In this document: positions 47,099-58,151 of the stretch, one piece after another | Layout of the letters: every line of letters begins with the position of its first letter | Numbering within the stretch: the stretch's first letter is position 1 | Assembly: GCA_010093605.1 (NCBI GenBank) | Contig: MU004181.1 | Span: 2,820,215-2,884,214 of the forward strand | Direction of reading: 5' to 3' | Length of the DNA: 64,000 nucleotides | From: Lophium mytilinum | Lineage: Eukaryota; Ascomycota; Dothideomycetes; Mytilinidiales; Mytilinidiaceae | The notes under the pieces: model-generated | What the model saw: only the letters and a program-made list of their open reading frames with translations | The model's database searches: none | Told to the model about the DNA's origin: nothing | Made by a program: the position numbers and the translations under genes

Positions 47099-48265
47099 TC
47101 ACCAGCCGCTAGTCTCTCCTGACTTAGACAGACCATCAATCCCCCGCACTATATCTTCAAATTCGACCCTGAATTGCAGCATCAGCCTCCATCGCTCAGG
47201 AACCGCTTCGACCCCATCTCTTGCACCCAGAAGACCTCCGGCGATGGCACCATTGGTATCGGTGTCCTTCCCCACTCGCAAAACATCCACAAGGACATTC
47301 TCCAAGCTCCTTTGGTCAAGGACGGCCGCAATGCCCAACGTCAACGATTCTAGCACATAGCCTCCAGCTTTTCCCGGTAGTTCTGGTCCAGGTCCGTTCT
47401 CCGCGATTCTTGCCACTGAGATCGTCTTACCTTGCTCCACAGCTAATTCGACGGGTTTACATTCCAGGCCTGCCACTTCCTTCATAGCTCTCAATCCAAT
47501 CTCAACAGCCTCAACAGCATCCACGCCATCAATCAAAGCCGACACGATCTCGTTGTACACTGCGCAAGCTACCATGCATCTTCGATCGTCATGCGTCACA
47601 GCACTGATCTCCATACTCTCCGTCACTCTTTCCTCCCTGCTCTTCCCAAATAGCCCCGTAGGCAGACATCTCATCAAACTCCCATTCCCTGCCTGATCCG
47701 AGCCCGCACCCGCCTTTCGCGGGTCCTTCGTCTGCATATACTTCGCCAACCCAGTCTGCGTCGCACCACCAATATCCACAGGCTGTGATCCTGGCTCACG
47801 TTCTGGCCACGAGGAGCCCGTCGACCACGCAAGCATGTAGTCGGCTGCGCAGCGCACAACATCGAACGTGACGCTACCGTTTTTCTTGACTAGATACTCA
47901 AGCGGGACTTCGAGGTCCCAAACCGCGAAGCCGTTGAATCCTTTTTCTCCTGCAAGCTGGTCTTTCTTTTGGGCGCGCTCGAAGTTTGTACGGTCTCGGT
48001 ATGCGAGGAGTACGGCGCGCGTCATATCGGTGTCGTCGGTCGCATGGCCGGCAAGCCAGCGGAATGCGCCCCCGCCGACGATGTTGCGGAGGCCGGTGGG
48101 ATATTGAGCGCGGATGGAGGCCCAGGTCTTAAACTCGAGGGTTGCGCCAAGGCTGTCGCCGGAGTGGAGACCTAGGAGGGCGCCTAGGATGCGGGATTGG
48201 CGAGAGGGGGAGGGGGTTGGTGGTGGCGCCATTGGAAGACCTGCGACGCTGTAAGAGACGGACAT
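47099..48265 (-). CDS. ADP-ribosylglycohydrolase family protein
   Basis: Removes ADP-ribose from proteins or related substrates using two magnesium ions (DraG/ARH family). Single exon, 388 aa, ATG 48265. Metal-binding elements: GDSLGATLEF (36-45), ATDDTDMTRAV (75-85, DDTD at 77-80) and GKDTDTNGAIAGGLLGA (332-348, DTD at 334-336). Between them, GSDQAGNGSLMRCLPTGL and SAVTHDDRRCMVACAVYNEIV are typical of the dinitrogenase-reductase-hydrolase-like branch in fungi. The exact substrate (ADP-ribosyl-Arg, -Ser, or O-acetyl-ADP-ribose) cannot be read from the sequence. All catalytic residues are present and the gene seems intact. Confidence 0.92.
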   Translation of the reverse strand: MSVSYSVAGLPMAPPPTPSPSRQSRILGALLGLHSGDSLGATLEFKTWASIRAQYPTGLRNIVGGGAFRWLAGHATDDTDMTRAVLLAYRDRTNFERAQKKDQLAGEKGFNGFAVWDLEVPLEYLVKKNGSVTFDVVRCAADYMLAWSTGSSWPEREPGSQPVDIGGATQTGLAKYMQTKDPRKAGAGSDQAGNGSLMRCLPTGLFGKSREERVTESMEISAVTHDDRRCMVACAVYNEIVSALIDGVDAVEAVEIGLRAMKEVAGLECKPVELAVEQGKTISVARIAENGPGPELPGKAGGYVLESLTLGIAAVLDQRSLENVLVDVLRVGKDTDTNGAIAGGLLGARDGVEAVPERWRLMLQFRVEFEDIVRGIDGLSKSGETSGW

Positions 48266-50089
48266 AGCATAGTGTGGGGTATCGTAAAAATCATATTTCT
48301 GTAGAGCTTTCTTGATGATACTGGAGAAAATGGTATGGATAGATGTGTGTTTTTACTAGCGAGAGCTCAGGACTGTGAACTCCGCAGGTTTAAAGGAAAC
48401 GAAATGACACGATGAGAACAGTCGCCCTACCGTGAGTCTATGGAAGTGTGGATGAGGCGCGAGATATAGATTCTAAGGAGTCAATACAAAGGTACGTTCT
48501 TAGATGGCACTCGTAGCTACCTAATATATGGTAATCAGCCCTGTATATTCTGCACAGCCACCACCATAGCCGCACTGACTTAGACCCCACGACTGATTGC
48601 TGTCTTATGTAAATCCCTTTTGAGAGCTAGTTCATATTTGGAGCAAGACAGCTGTGAGACTAGGTTTTGATACCCCGCAGGACAAGAAGGGTTGGTGGTG
48701 GTAAGCGCTTTGAAGTTGACTGTCACGTGATATGTTTGAAGCAAGTATGAGAGTTGAAGGAGAAAAAACTGACGAAAGATCGTAGTTAAAGACGCTGCGA
48801 TTTTAGCCTACTATAGTCCTAAGTCTTGTACTCGGATTGTATGTCAGTAAATCGTGACCTTAGAACGACGCTTCCAGTCTAGCGTTAACGACCCACCTTG
48901 GTCTCCAAGGTATCTACCTCCTCCCTTCCGCACTTCAAGCATCTCAACTCCTACTAGGATCACGTTACGCATCGTCGACGACCACAAGTATGCTCAGGCG
49001 TGATACGTACCTTCGCAGCACCTCGCCGATTCTCACAGTCTCCTGAAGCCACGCGAAGCCCTCATGCGACCCGGCCCGGTGCTCGCCGACTCTGCATGCG
49101 CTCGCTACCTGGTAAACCTTATACAGAGCATGCCGAGTGCTTTGACCGCGTGGTTCGGCATTTTGAGAATCCTACGAGCGTGAACGGGGCAGTAGAGACA
49201 ATTTCCAGGGTCACGCTCTTGAACCCCGGCTAGTCGGACGAAACATTAATCTAATTGATCACAAGTAAGACTATAAGTGTTACTTCCGCCCAACGCGGCA
49301 CTTTCATGTACCCCGGAGTTCCCATCGATGTAACGTTTGGAAATTGCATGTTCCTGGGACTGAACACCTACCATCTCAGCCGCAGACTTGGGCCCCTTAA
49401 CTGCTCCTCCTTCTTGGGCTATACTCTCTTCAGTCCCTTCTCATGGATCCAAGCAAGCATGAACGTCAATGCACGATCAGTATGCGACTCTCAAAAACAG
49501 CAAACCCTCTAGCGACTTCGTAGATTTCAAAAATAGCGAAGTTACACGAAATCGATCCGTTACCTCGAACCCAATCGAAGTACCATGTCCTGACCGCAGC
49601 ATTCCCGATACCTCAAGTACTCTAGTAAAATCCTTTTCCTGACAAGGTCTTCACAAGAGTAAACCTATCTTTCCGATTGCTTCGAACCCAGCTGATCAGG
49701 TGGCGCATCACTTTCCCGCCAGCGAGCATCTCATTATCCAACGCGACCTCAGAGACATTCCTAATGAGGAACTACTCCCGCTCTTCCCTTGTATTCCCTA
49801 ATCTGCATCGTCTCAAACAAGGGCTGCCCCGCAAGAAACATAAAGCATCTCCGTTTAGCCAGCCATTCTTCAGGCGTATTCATGCGTATGATGGATGTCA
49901 TCGGTTCTGTCCATCGCAGAGTGACATTCCGAGCGGCTTCACATGGGCTGAGGTGGATGTATCATCTGCGTAGTTCTGCAATCATGGCGTGGAAAATGTC
50001 AGTATCTACCAATATAAAGCTAGCATCAGCGTAGCTCTCAATAGTGCTGTACGACATTCATTTCTGTTTTTGAGGATCTGAAACTAATC
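48266..50089. other. Gene-poor stretch, 1.8 kb
   Basis: Frames at 49000-49233, 49255-49512 and 49677-49973 show no family features and overlap stops in all joinable frames. No RNA gene recognised. The right end is the promoter of the GH16 gene. Confidence 0.55.
50012..50018 (+). promoter_or_regulatory. TATA-like box of the GH16 gene
   Basis: ATATAAA about 72 bp before the ATG at 50090. Distance and match suit a core promoter of a secreted enzyme gene. Confidence 0.4.
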
Positions 50090-51304
50090 ATGTCTTTAAC
50101 CCGCCTCTCTCTTTTCATCACCCTCCTTAGAGGTGCCTCAGCTTTGCCTGCTACAAGTTACTCGTTGATAGACACGTACGATTCCACCAACTGGCTCAGC
50201 AAGTTCAGTGTTCAGAGTGTATAGTTCATCCTCCATTTGCGTGTCTCCATTGAAGCTAATTCTTCCAAGATTTCAGACCCAACTCGTACGCATCCATGCG
50301 ATTTCCTATCTATGTTTTGCTGATACGAGGTCTCCAGATGGCTATGTCAACTATGTCACTCAAGCTCAAGCCCAATCAGACGGGCTGCTAAAGACCGTGG
50401 GGAATCAAGTGTACATTGGCGTTGACAGCACAAGCCACCTTGATCCTAATGGTGTTGGTCGCAATAGCGTGAGGCTCCAGAGCAATCCATCCTACAATCA
50501 CGCTCTAGTTATTGCGGATTTCGCGCATATCCCCGGCAGCGACTGCGGAGCTTGGCCAGCTTTGTAAGTACACTCACATGTAGTATGATAGCACGAGGCC
50601 CTAACATGATCAGTTGGATGGTCGGCCCAAATTGGCCAAATGAAGGCGAGATTGACATCATAGAAGTTCGTTTCACTCTTCTACCCCGATTCTCTTTGCC
50701 GCAGTCCAGACCCTAATTCAGACCAGGGCGTCAACCTCAACACCTACGACCAAGTTACGCTGCACACCTCCGCCGGATGTGTCCCGTCTGTCGGCTCTGG
50801 CGGCATGTCCGGTACCCCAACTGGAAACGCAGACTGCGGCGCCAGCGGCGGCTACACAGGGTGCGGAGTCGTCAGTGGTTCTGCTACGAGCTATGGGACC
50901 GCCTTCGATGCAAACGGAGGCGGCGTCTACGCGACTCTCTGGACCAGCTCAGGCATCGAAGTCTGGTACTTTCCTGCTAACAGCGTGCCTGGCGACATCA
51001 AGAGCGGCACGCCGAATCCTGCGGGTTGGGGCCAGCCCATTGCAAACTATGCAGGTTGCAACTTCGATGCGCAATTCCAGAATATGAATATCGTGAGTCC
51101 TAGCTCTAGAGGTATTCGGTTGTACGCTAATTCGAGTAGATTTTCGATATCACCTTCTGCGGCGATTGGGCGGGATCTGTCTGGAGCAGCTCGTCGTGCG
51201 CGTCTATCAATCCGAGCTGCCCTGCATATGTGGCGAGTGAACCGCAATCGTTCGCCGATCAGTACTGGCTTGTGAACTCTGTCAAGGTCTACAATGTCTC
51301 GTAA
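50090..51304 (+). CDS. Secreted GH16 endo-beta-glucanase, 6 exons with a 16-nt micro-exon
   Basis: Hydrolyses beta-1,3 or mixed beta-1,3/1,4-glucan outside the cell. Exons 50090-50218, 50270-50285, 50338-50563, 50614-50665, 50727-51092 and 51140-51304 give 317 aa. A signal peptide is at 1-19. The micro-exon 50270-50285 supplies ISDPT; with the split His from exon 3 it makes the family block SDPTHGYVNYV. The catalytic motif is GEIDIIE at 135-141 (nucleophile Glu136, acid/base Glu141), reached through AWPAFWMVGPNWPNEG. Later, GVNLNTYDQVTLHTSAGC, GGVYATLWTSSGIEVWYFP and FDITFCGDWAGSVW match laminarinase-like GH16. The donor of intron 4 is the weak GTTCGT. No break; likely a wall- or plant-polymer-acting enzyme. 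Confidence 0.9.
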
Positions 51305-51554
51305 GGTGGTTGATGACTCTTTGAAGATAAGTTCTCTTGTATATATTTGAGCTTGGCGGAGGCCGTGTCGATACTTTTCTTCTCATCCATACTATCTATC
51401 ATTTCAGAACGATTTTCTTCTATGCTAGAAGCCTAAGTGGTTATAGGGCTCTCTATAGTGCATATAGTGTTATCTAGCTATTTCTCCCTTCCAGCGCCAT
51501 CTTCTACCTCAAAACAAAGCAGACGAACTGCTATCCCTGAACCTTTCCCCAAGA
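51305..51554. other. Convergent 3' region, GH16 and methyltransferase
   Basis: 250 bp between two stop codons, AT- and CT-rich, no gene. Confidence 0.5.
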
Positions 51555-52489
51555 TCAACAAACCACCACCCCTTCATCACCCCTCTTCCATCCAATCCCA
51601 ACCCAAGCCTTCATCCCCACCCTAACACCACCCTCAATCTCCTCGAACGTTCGCAACCCCTTCATCTCTTCCTTCAATACCTCCTTCGCCCTACCCAACT
51701 CCTCCTCATCAAACCCCGCAAAAAACATCCCCTTCGCCATAAACATATTCTCAACCAACTCCTCCAAACTCGCCGCACTTGTGTACGTCACCACCGACTT
51801 AATTTCAACATTACAGCCAAACCCGCCTTCCTCAAACTGCCGCAGAAGCCACGAGCCGGTAAAGAACTCCGGCTCCAGCGCCATCGCGTTCTGGGGTGTC
51901 GCAGACGGGCGAATGCGGCGGGCGGTGTTCGTGAAGGCGGTGAGCCACACGCGATCTATCAATTCCCATTAGCATTCATACCCTTCTACTATACAACGCT
52001 GAGAATGAAGATGAAATGGAATAGACCAAACGCACCTGCCCACGTCGACACGACAACCACGCCCTCCCTCTCCACCACTCTAAACATCTCCCTCATCGCT
52101 TTAACCCCACTCTCCGCATCCCCCGGCACAGGAAGCGCGAGATTCGCAAATACATGGCTGAAACTCTCATCTTTCAGGCCTTCTAGGTTCCTGATATCCA
52201 GAGCGGCCGTCTCAACGCCACTCCACCCATGCTGCTGGATCTGCGCGTCGACTTCCTCGAGCATAGCGGGCGCGAGGTCGGCTGCCGTGATTCTCGCGGC
52301 CGGATGGCGGGATTTGATGAGAGAAGTGACGACGCCGGGGCCGCATGCGTTGTCGAGGATGGAGGAAGCCGGGGTGATGGGGTGGAGGGAGGGGAGCGCG
52401 AGCATGGTGTTGGCGAGGTGGATGGTGCAGCCGCCTGTCATGCGGAGGTAGGCTGAGGCGAAGGTGGCGGTGGAAGTGGAGGGTGCCAT
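51555..52489 (-). CDS. SAM-dependent methyltransferase, 2 exons
   Basis: Exons 52489-52036 and 51955-51555 give 284 aa. The class I SAM-binding motif is SILDNACGPGVVTSLI (43-58); an acidic residue follows in ITAADLAPAMLEEV, and the later FSHVFANLALPVPGDAESGVKAM plus VVVVSTWA are the usual motif II/III region of UbiE/COQ5-like enzymes. Exon 2 begins DRVWLTAF and ends with an amphipathic region seen in many fungal secondary-metabolism-like or housekeeping methyltransferases. Substrate unknown. The ATG at 52489 (MAPSTST) was chosen because a TATATAAAA box at 52597-52605 would leave almost no leader if the in-frame ATG at 52546 were used. No biosynthetic neighbours such as PKS or NRPS are present. 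Confidence 0.85.
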
Positions 52490-53088
52490 TTTTGTGATGG
52501 GTAGGAAGTGGGTTAGGAGGGAGAGGAGGCGGGGTGTGGTGTGCATAGGGATGAAAAGTGAGTTCGAGATGGTGTTTTAAGAGGGAACTCTTGTGGTTTT
52601 ATATATGGGATATGGTTGGAAATTGATAGGTTGATATTTCGGAGACTTTTGATATATACGCTAAGCTTTGTTTCGTGAGATGGTGATGTTGAAGGTTGAT
52701 CTTTGAGTGCTGTGACGAAAAGTCTCCTGATTAGGCATGTTATCTATGCTAGGTTCACTTCAAAAGATATCGTACGTAATGTTGCTGCTTATGATACTTG
52801 CGAATGGAATTCAGTTTCTGAATAGGGATATGAACATCTGGTGCTGAAAACTCTCCGGAAGCATTTGAAAAAAAATTGGCAGCGGTGTAGCATCAATGCC
52901 AATCGATGTTGGCTGAGTCATAAGCGAAGTAAATACCTGAATTAGAGATTGAAGAGTCACCTCCGATAGTGATTATCTGGTGTGCTGGCTTGGTAACACC
53001 GGGTGCCGGAGACATAAGAAAGTCGCCGGGAACGCGCTAGTACGGAATAGTAAACCTTGCTAAGTAGATTCGGACAAACATATTCGGC
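52490..53088. other. Intergenic
   Basis: About 600 bp, holds the methyltransferase promoter and the 3' end of the F-box-like gene. Nothing else seen. Confidence 0.5.
52597..52605 (-). promoter_or_regulatory. TATA box of the methyltransferase gene
   Basis: TATATAAAA on the minus strand, 108 bp before the preferred ATG at 52489. It helps decide the start codon. Confidence 0.5.
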
Positions 53089-54204
53089 TCAGTCCTTTCG
53101 CCGTACCTCAAGCGTAGTAGTGCCATAAACTCCCTGGGCCTCTTCACAGCGAATCGAGAAACCATGTCGCGGTCTCTCAGCCGGTATTGCAAAGACCATC
53201 TCTTTCCAAATGTGTCCGCCAGCGTGAATCTGCTCACGCTTGGCCGCAGCCAGTAGTCTGGTCTCTGCATCGATCTCGAAGACTTCATCCGTATCTGGAT
53301 CTCGCGAGATTCTGAGTATCCTGATACTTTCTAGGCCCTCGGCGTCCTCCACCGCGATAGGTACTGGATGGATCAAACGCAGCGTTCGAAGCTTCCCAGA
53401 CATGAGCAGAGTGGCTAGCTGGCGCACGGCAGGCCAGAAATAGGCTCGACTCTGCAAGTCCCAGAGCCTAGTCTGTGGAATCTTATCGTTGCTGTTCTGG
53501 TACGGTAGCCTATGTAGCTGAGGGTCGTAGAAAGAGACATCGAACGGTAGTTCCACAGTGACGGAGTCAACGTGCATGCGACTGACGATGAACTCGAATA
53601 GATCGTTCCAACCATGCTGTTGCAAGCCATCATCTTCGGCGAGGATCGTATACATGAGCATCCAGACGTCGAATTGCAAGTGGCGTATCCTCGTGAGCGA
53701 AGTCGGAGGAAGCGCCGAGAGGATCTCGACCATCTCGCGCGGATGAAGGGCGTTGTCTAAGAAATGGAAAGATCTTTCGTTATAGACCAGCTCCAGAGCT
53801 TCCAAAGACACTTGATGGTTTGTGAACAATATCGGGAGACGTTCCCTCAACTCCGCGAGGCCCCTTGCGCGTCTCTGCCAATACTCCCTTTCGGTCTTGT
53901 CGGTCTGCTCGCCGCCAGAAGCTTCTCCATCTTGTACAATTATATATGGTACTACGCATGGCTTGTTCAGAGCTAAGCGCTCGGGAATGAGGGCTCGGTA
54001 GATCTCGTCCCGCAGCTCCCTGGGAAGCTCGAGAAACGGAATCGTTTGGGGGCGGAGAGGGCCAGCAGATTCCCAGTAGAGCTGCTGCTTTTCCAAGCGG
54101 ATCGCTCGAAATTGACGCCTCTGCTCTTGCCGGAGCATGTGTGCGGGGGAGTAAGGGTATCGCACCATTGCGAACGCCTCTTCTTTTGACAGGTCTAAGC
54201 CCAT
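53089..54204 (-). CDS. F-box-like (LPxELR) protein
   Basis: Single exon, 371 aa from ATG 54204 (MGLDLSKEE); the frame extends upstream only through a TTG codon. After a basic N-terminal segment (LRQEQRRQFRAIRLEKQQ) comes FLELPRELRDEIYRALI (about 58-74), the short LPxELRxxIYRxxL block that opens many ascomycete F-box-like and 2EXR proteins. The rest has LPILFTNHQVSLEALELVYNERSFHF, another recurring block in this family, and an alpha/beta C-terminus without known motifs. It resembles the 14.3-kb gene in general layout but the sequences are not close. Function is inferred only from the family; no partner is visible nearby. Confidence 0.7.
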   Translation of the reverse strand: MGLDLSKEEAFAMVRYPYSPAHMLRQEQRRQFRAIRLEKQQLYWESAGPLRPQTIPFLELPRELRDEIYRALIPERLALNKPCVVPYIIVQDGEASGGEQTDKTEREYWQRRARGLAELRERLPILFTNHQVSLEALELVYNERSFHFLDNALHPREMVEILSALPPTSLTRIRHLQFDVWMLMYTILAEDDGLQQHGWNDLFEFIVSRMHVDSVTVELPFDVSFYDPQLHRLPYQNSNDKIPQTRLWDLQSRAYFWPAVRQLATLLMSGKLRTLRLIHPVPIAVEDAEGLESIRILRISRDPDTDEVFEIDAETRLLAAAKREQIHAGGHIWKEMVFAIPAERPRHGFSIRCEEAQGVYGTTTLEVRRKD

Positions 54205-54986
54205 AGTAGTGGGTATAGGTACTAGGCTTGTCTGCAAGTCTGAAATGGGAACTCAGCAGGCAGTAGTATCGAGTAATGTACGCCAAGTTCAGATGGCCCT
54301 CCACGCAGTAGTTGGTTGTGAAGAAGACACGTCCCGGCATCTTGGACAGTAACCTTGTGCACCTGAGCTAGGCGGAGCTGCACCGCCACAATCTATCGAG
54401 AAGGAGTTGTCAGGAAGCAATGAGCGTATCACAACAAGTGCACTTTATGTGGCTAATGAAGTTGTAATAGGAGTCAGAATAGGTGCTGATAAGTATACCT
54501 ATTGTGCATGTAAACATGCATGACGGAAGGTCTGTTATCACGTAGTCTACCGTACATCAAGGTGCCCATATCTTGTGCTCAGGAGGAGCATTAAGCATCG
54601 CAAGGAACGCTTCTAGTCTCAAAACCTTATTGGAGCCAAAGGTCATGGCACGGGCAAGATTTGCACAAGAAACCAAAATAGATGCAGGTTCATTCAGGCG
54701 TCCGATGGGTGCAAGATGCAAGATAAAGGAACGAAGGAGGAACAAATGCTTGGAATTAGCATGAGCGTTTACACGGATTCACGGCTGGTCAAAATCATTA
54801 TCAAGATTTCTGGGTGCGTTCCATCATTAATCCGTGACCTGCTTTTAAGAAACCCTTCGTGATATAAAATATACTCCGCAGCAAATACCATCGCTTGATA
54901 GATAAGAAAACACGGGTATAACAAGAAGATCCAGTATTTCAATCAACGCCTCGCTACCTATCCCACAAAAGAGTGGCACTTCATCT
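54205..54986. other. Intergenic, about 780 bp
   Basis: Upstream of the F-box-like gene and downstream of the DUF7053-like gene, both minus strand. Short frames only. Confidence 0.5.
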
Positions 54987-56213
54987 CTATCGGTACTCTT
55001 GATATTTCGGTGGCGGCGGCGGCGGCGGTCGCGAGAACGACTCTGGGTTGTACTGTTGGTAGTTTTGTTTCTGGTCTGGGGGATACTGGCTGTTTCGGTC
55101 TTGGCCCTCAAGCTTTTTCAGCGCATCTCGTGATCCATCGTGCTCTTCGCGGGTCTCTGCCATGGCCGGCAGCTCCGCGGCGAAGCTTTTCTGATCCATT
55201 CCGGGCGATCGCATACTGCCATGATCGGATGCGTAGGATGTGGGGCGGGAGCTAATGGAACTATGATGGTCAGACGCAGCGACGGACCATCGCCCGTCAT
55301 TGGAATTCGGCGAGTTACTTGCAGCTTCCGAGGCACGCGAGTACCTATCGGGAGTTTGTAGATGCGAGGAGTCTTGCGGTGCGTGGTAGTAGTCGCCAGG
55401 GAGTTCCATGACCACATTCTGAGATGTCTGGGGCACGCCTTGATACTGAGGTGCCGTTTGCTGTGGAGCATAGGCAGGTGAGCCCGGAGGCTGGTATCCA
55501 TCCCCAGTTGTAGGTCTGTAACGATTTGTTGGCGAGCGCGGTAGGACGTACTGCTGTCCCGGAGACATTGGCATCGCCGACTGAGGATGTGGGGACATGG
55601 GAGCGGGCATAGTGCTGGTGCGATCTGCGGGATTGAGCGTCTTCAGCTTTCCATCCTCCATCATTGCGTGCAGCACTCCCGCATCCAGAAGTTCAGCCTT
55701 TTTGATGAGTCGATCAACTAGGATCTTGGAGGCTGCTTTTGTTTCTTTCTTTACGAACGAGACCATGGTAAAGTTGCACTTGATCTCGATGTCCTCGCGC
55801 AGATACAGACCCTCGGGCGGGGCTCCAATGCCCATCTCGCGTTGCTCTGGGGGCTCACCGGGCTGGTTACCGCAGATTTGCCATTTGTTGCGCAGGTCCA
55901 CGCCGGCTGGCGCATAGATGTGTGTTTGCAGGCCCCAAGGCATGTCATGAAAACAGCCATTGAAGTTGATCTTGCCGGAGCCTAATTTGCCGGTGCCAGG
56001 CACGTACTGGATGCGCTGGGTAATGTCGTACCAAGTGGAGTAGAACTCGTCAGCGGGAGCCTCACGGGGCGCTTTCGTGGGCTTGTAGTCGAGGACCAAG
56101 GGATTGAGCTGAATGACTTCTCCATGGCTGTGGAGGATGTCGATGGCAAGCTGGCGGGGTATGTACGACGGAATGGGAGTGATGTTGATGTAGTTGATCT
56201 TCTTGCGCATCAT
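54987..56213 (-). CDS. DUF7053-like fungal protein
   Basis: Single exon, 408 aa, from the first of two consecutive ATG codons at 56213 (MMRKKINYINITPIPS). The N-terminal 190 residues form a globular domain: TPIPSYIPRQLAIDILHSHGEVIQLNPLV, WYDITQRIQYVPGTGKLGSGK, FNGCFHDMPWGLQTHIYAPAGVDLR and VKKETKAASKILVDRLIKKAELLDAGVL. These are the blocks of the fungal domain annotated as DUF7053 as far as I recall; it looks like a START/SRPBCC-type fold, which is inference. The second half is Pro/Ser/Gln-rich and disordered and ends with PPPPPPP, a possible ligand for SH3 or WW domains. It is conserved in ascomycetes, role unknown. Confidence 0.7.
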   Translation of the reverse strand: MMRKKINYINITPIPSYIPRQLAIDILHSHGEVIQLNPLVLDYKPTKAPREAPADEFYSTWYDITQRIQYVPGTGKLGSGKINFNGCFHDMPWGLQTHIYAPAGVDLRNKWQICGNQPGEPPEQREMGIGAPPEGLYLREDIEIKCNFTMVSFVKKETKAASKILVDRLIKKAELLDAGVLHAMMEDGKLKTLNPADRTSTMPAPMSPHPQSAMPMSPGQQYVLPRSPTNRYRPTTGDGYQPPGSPAYAPQQTAPQYQGVPQTSQNVVMELPGDYYHAPQDSSHLQTPDRYSRASEAASNSPNSNDGRWSVAASDHHSSISSRPTSYASDHGSMRSPGMDQKSFAAELPAMAETREEHDGSRDALKKLEGQDRNSQYPPDQKQNYQQYNPESFSRPPPPPPPKYQEYR

Positions 56214-56487
56214 CTTGGCGGATTGATGCGGGTATGCGCCTTTGCGATGGGAAACTTTGCTGTCAGTGTGCAGTAAGGAAGTCGGGAAGTGCTCGAGGAA
56301 GTTGTTTGTTCGTTGTTTCGAGCGGGGAGGGAAGAGATTTGGCGCTGACACCTGTGACCGGGCCCAGCTGATATGTCGGCAGGCAGGCGTGTTATATTGG
56401 CCGCAGCATTCCTTAGCAAGATTAAAAATGGCCGGTCCTACGCCACCGTCAGCAATCACCGGGGGGGCATGCATGAGGTGTGCATTA

Positions 56488-56498
56488 GACGGATTTCA
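56488..56498 (+). repeat. Left terminal inverted repeat
   Basis: GACGGATTTCA preceded by TA; inverse match to 60488-60498. Confidence 0.65.
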
Positions 56499-58115
56499 AC
56501 AGAATTACGCTAGTATCTGCACGGCGGTCAGCTAGGCTCGGAGGGGTAAGAGGTGTGCCGATTTTAGTAGTAACACTAACAAATTAGCATAGGGGGCTAC
56601 CCTAGCCGCTATTAACGCGTAATTTTTATAAAAATTAGATTTTAATTTCTACCTATTTAAGGCCTCTATATATAGCTTAGGCTACCTAGCTTAGTATTAT
56701 AGATTATAAGATTATAGGTAATTAGCATAGAGCCTCTAATAATATAGATTAGACGTTATTTTAGTATAATAAGGTAAGAATTTTATCTACTAGCTATTAG
56801 CACCTATATCTTATTTAATTTTAATTATTTAAATATATTAAAATATAGAAAATTATTATAATTCTTATATTACTACTCTTATAGCCCTTCTAGGTAGTAT
56901 TATAGCTACTACGGCCGCTGCTATTAATATTAGTAAGCTTGCAGAGCTATTAGATAAGAAAGAATATACCCTTACTAATAATAAGGCCGCTAAGATAGAT
57001 AAAATAAAGGCTAAAGAGGAAGTTAATAAGGTTCTAGATAGCTTTATTTCTTAACTACGCAATCTACTACTATATAATTAGGTTAACTTTATATACTAGT
57101 TTAATAATAAGCTTACTAATAAGCGCGCACGCTTTAAGATGCGCTTTAACTATAAGAAAATTAGATAGTTAGCCGTACTTCTCTAGCTTAATAAGATTAA
57201 GTACACTTATAGGTATTATTCTTATCTAATTCTCTTACTCTATATACTTTTTTAGCGCCTCTTAATACTACGCTACTTTAGTAATATACTAGTAGTATTT
57301 AGATATAGCCGCTTATAGCTTTATACTATATTTAGAGATACTATTATCTTTCTTATAGATTAGTAGTAGCAGTAGCTATACTAAAATAGGCAGTAGCTTA
57401 TATATAAGAAGCTAGAGGAGTATATAATAGCTATAGAACCTTACCTAGGTATTAGTAAAGTCTAGAGCTATATAGATAGAACTACTCGCCTAATTATATA
57501 GCTAAAGAACTTCTAGATCTAGTAGATAATATACTCTAGGTATAAAAAGTACTGCTATCTTAAGTTCTAGTCTATTATTACTTCTAATAGCATAATCTAG
57601 TCTCTTACTAGGCCATTTCTAGGTAGTACCGGTAACTTTATAATAATAGAGGAGTCTAAGCTATCCGCAAAGCTAGTAGAGCTATATAGTAACCTCCCGC
57701 TAGAGAAAGTTTAGTATCTTTATAGTAATTCTATATATATTAATAAATAGGGTATAATTAGTGCCTTTAAAGGGAGGCTAGAGAAATATATAGCTTAGCG
57801 CCCTAATTAATATTAGTATAATAGAGAGATAGTAAGCCTATATATAGCTATTAAGCACGGCTTTAGTTTAGTATTAAAATACTAGAGTTTTAGTTTATTT
57901 AGGTTAGTAATAAGAATAGAATTATTACCTATAGAAAGCTATTATATTATTACTATACTACTAATAAATTATTTAAGCTATTTCTAGAGTAATTAGATAG
58001 CAGATATATATAATATAGGCACGCCTAATATTAAAAAGTACCTAGGCATTAAGGAGGGTGTATAGAAGTATAGAATTAAGGTTATAGTAGGCTAAATTAT
58101 AGTATTACTATACTT

Positions 58116-58151
58116 ATGCAGCCTTTCTATTTTATGCAGCCTTTCTATTTT
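58116..58151. repeat. 18-bp perfect tandem pair inside the RIP block
   Basis: ATGCAGCCTTTCTATTTT occurs twice in direct succession (58116-58133 and 58134-58151). It retains two GC pairs that RIP usually spares or that were missed. Confidence 0.9.

Noticed and set aside
49000-49973. Three plus-strand frames in the 1.8-kb gap
   Set aside because: No joining introns with good signals and no family resemblance.
46387-52546. A secondary-metabolite cluster (MAPEG, ADP-ribosylglycohydrolase, GH16, methyltransferase)
   Set aside because: No polyketide synthase, peptide synthetase, terpene cyclase, P450 or pathway regulator in the window; the enzymes have unrelated roles.
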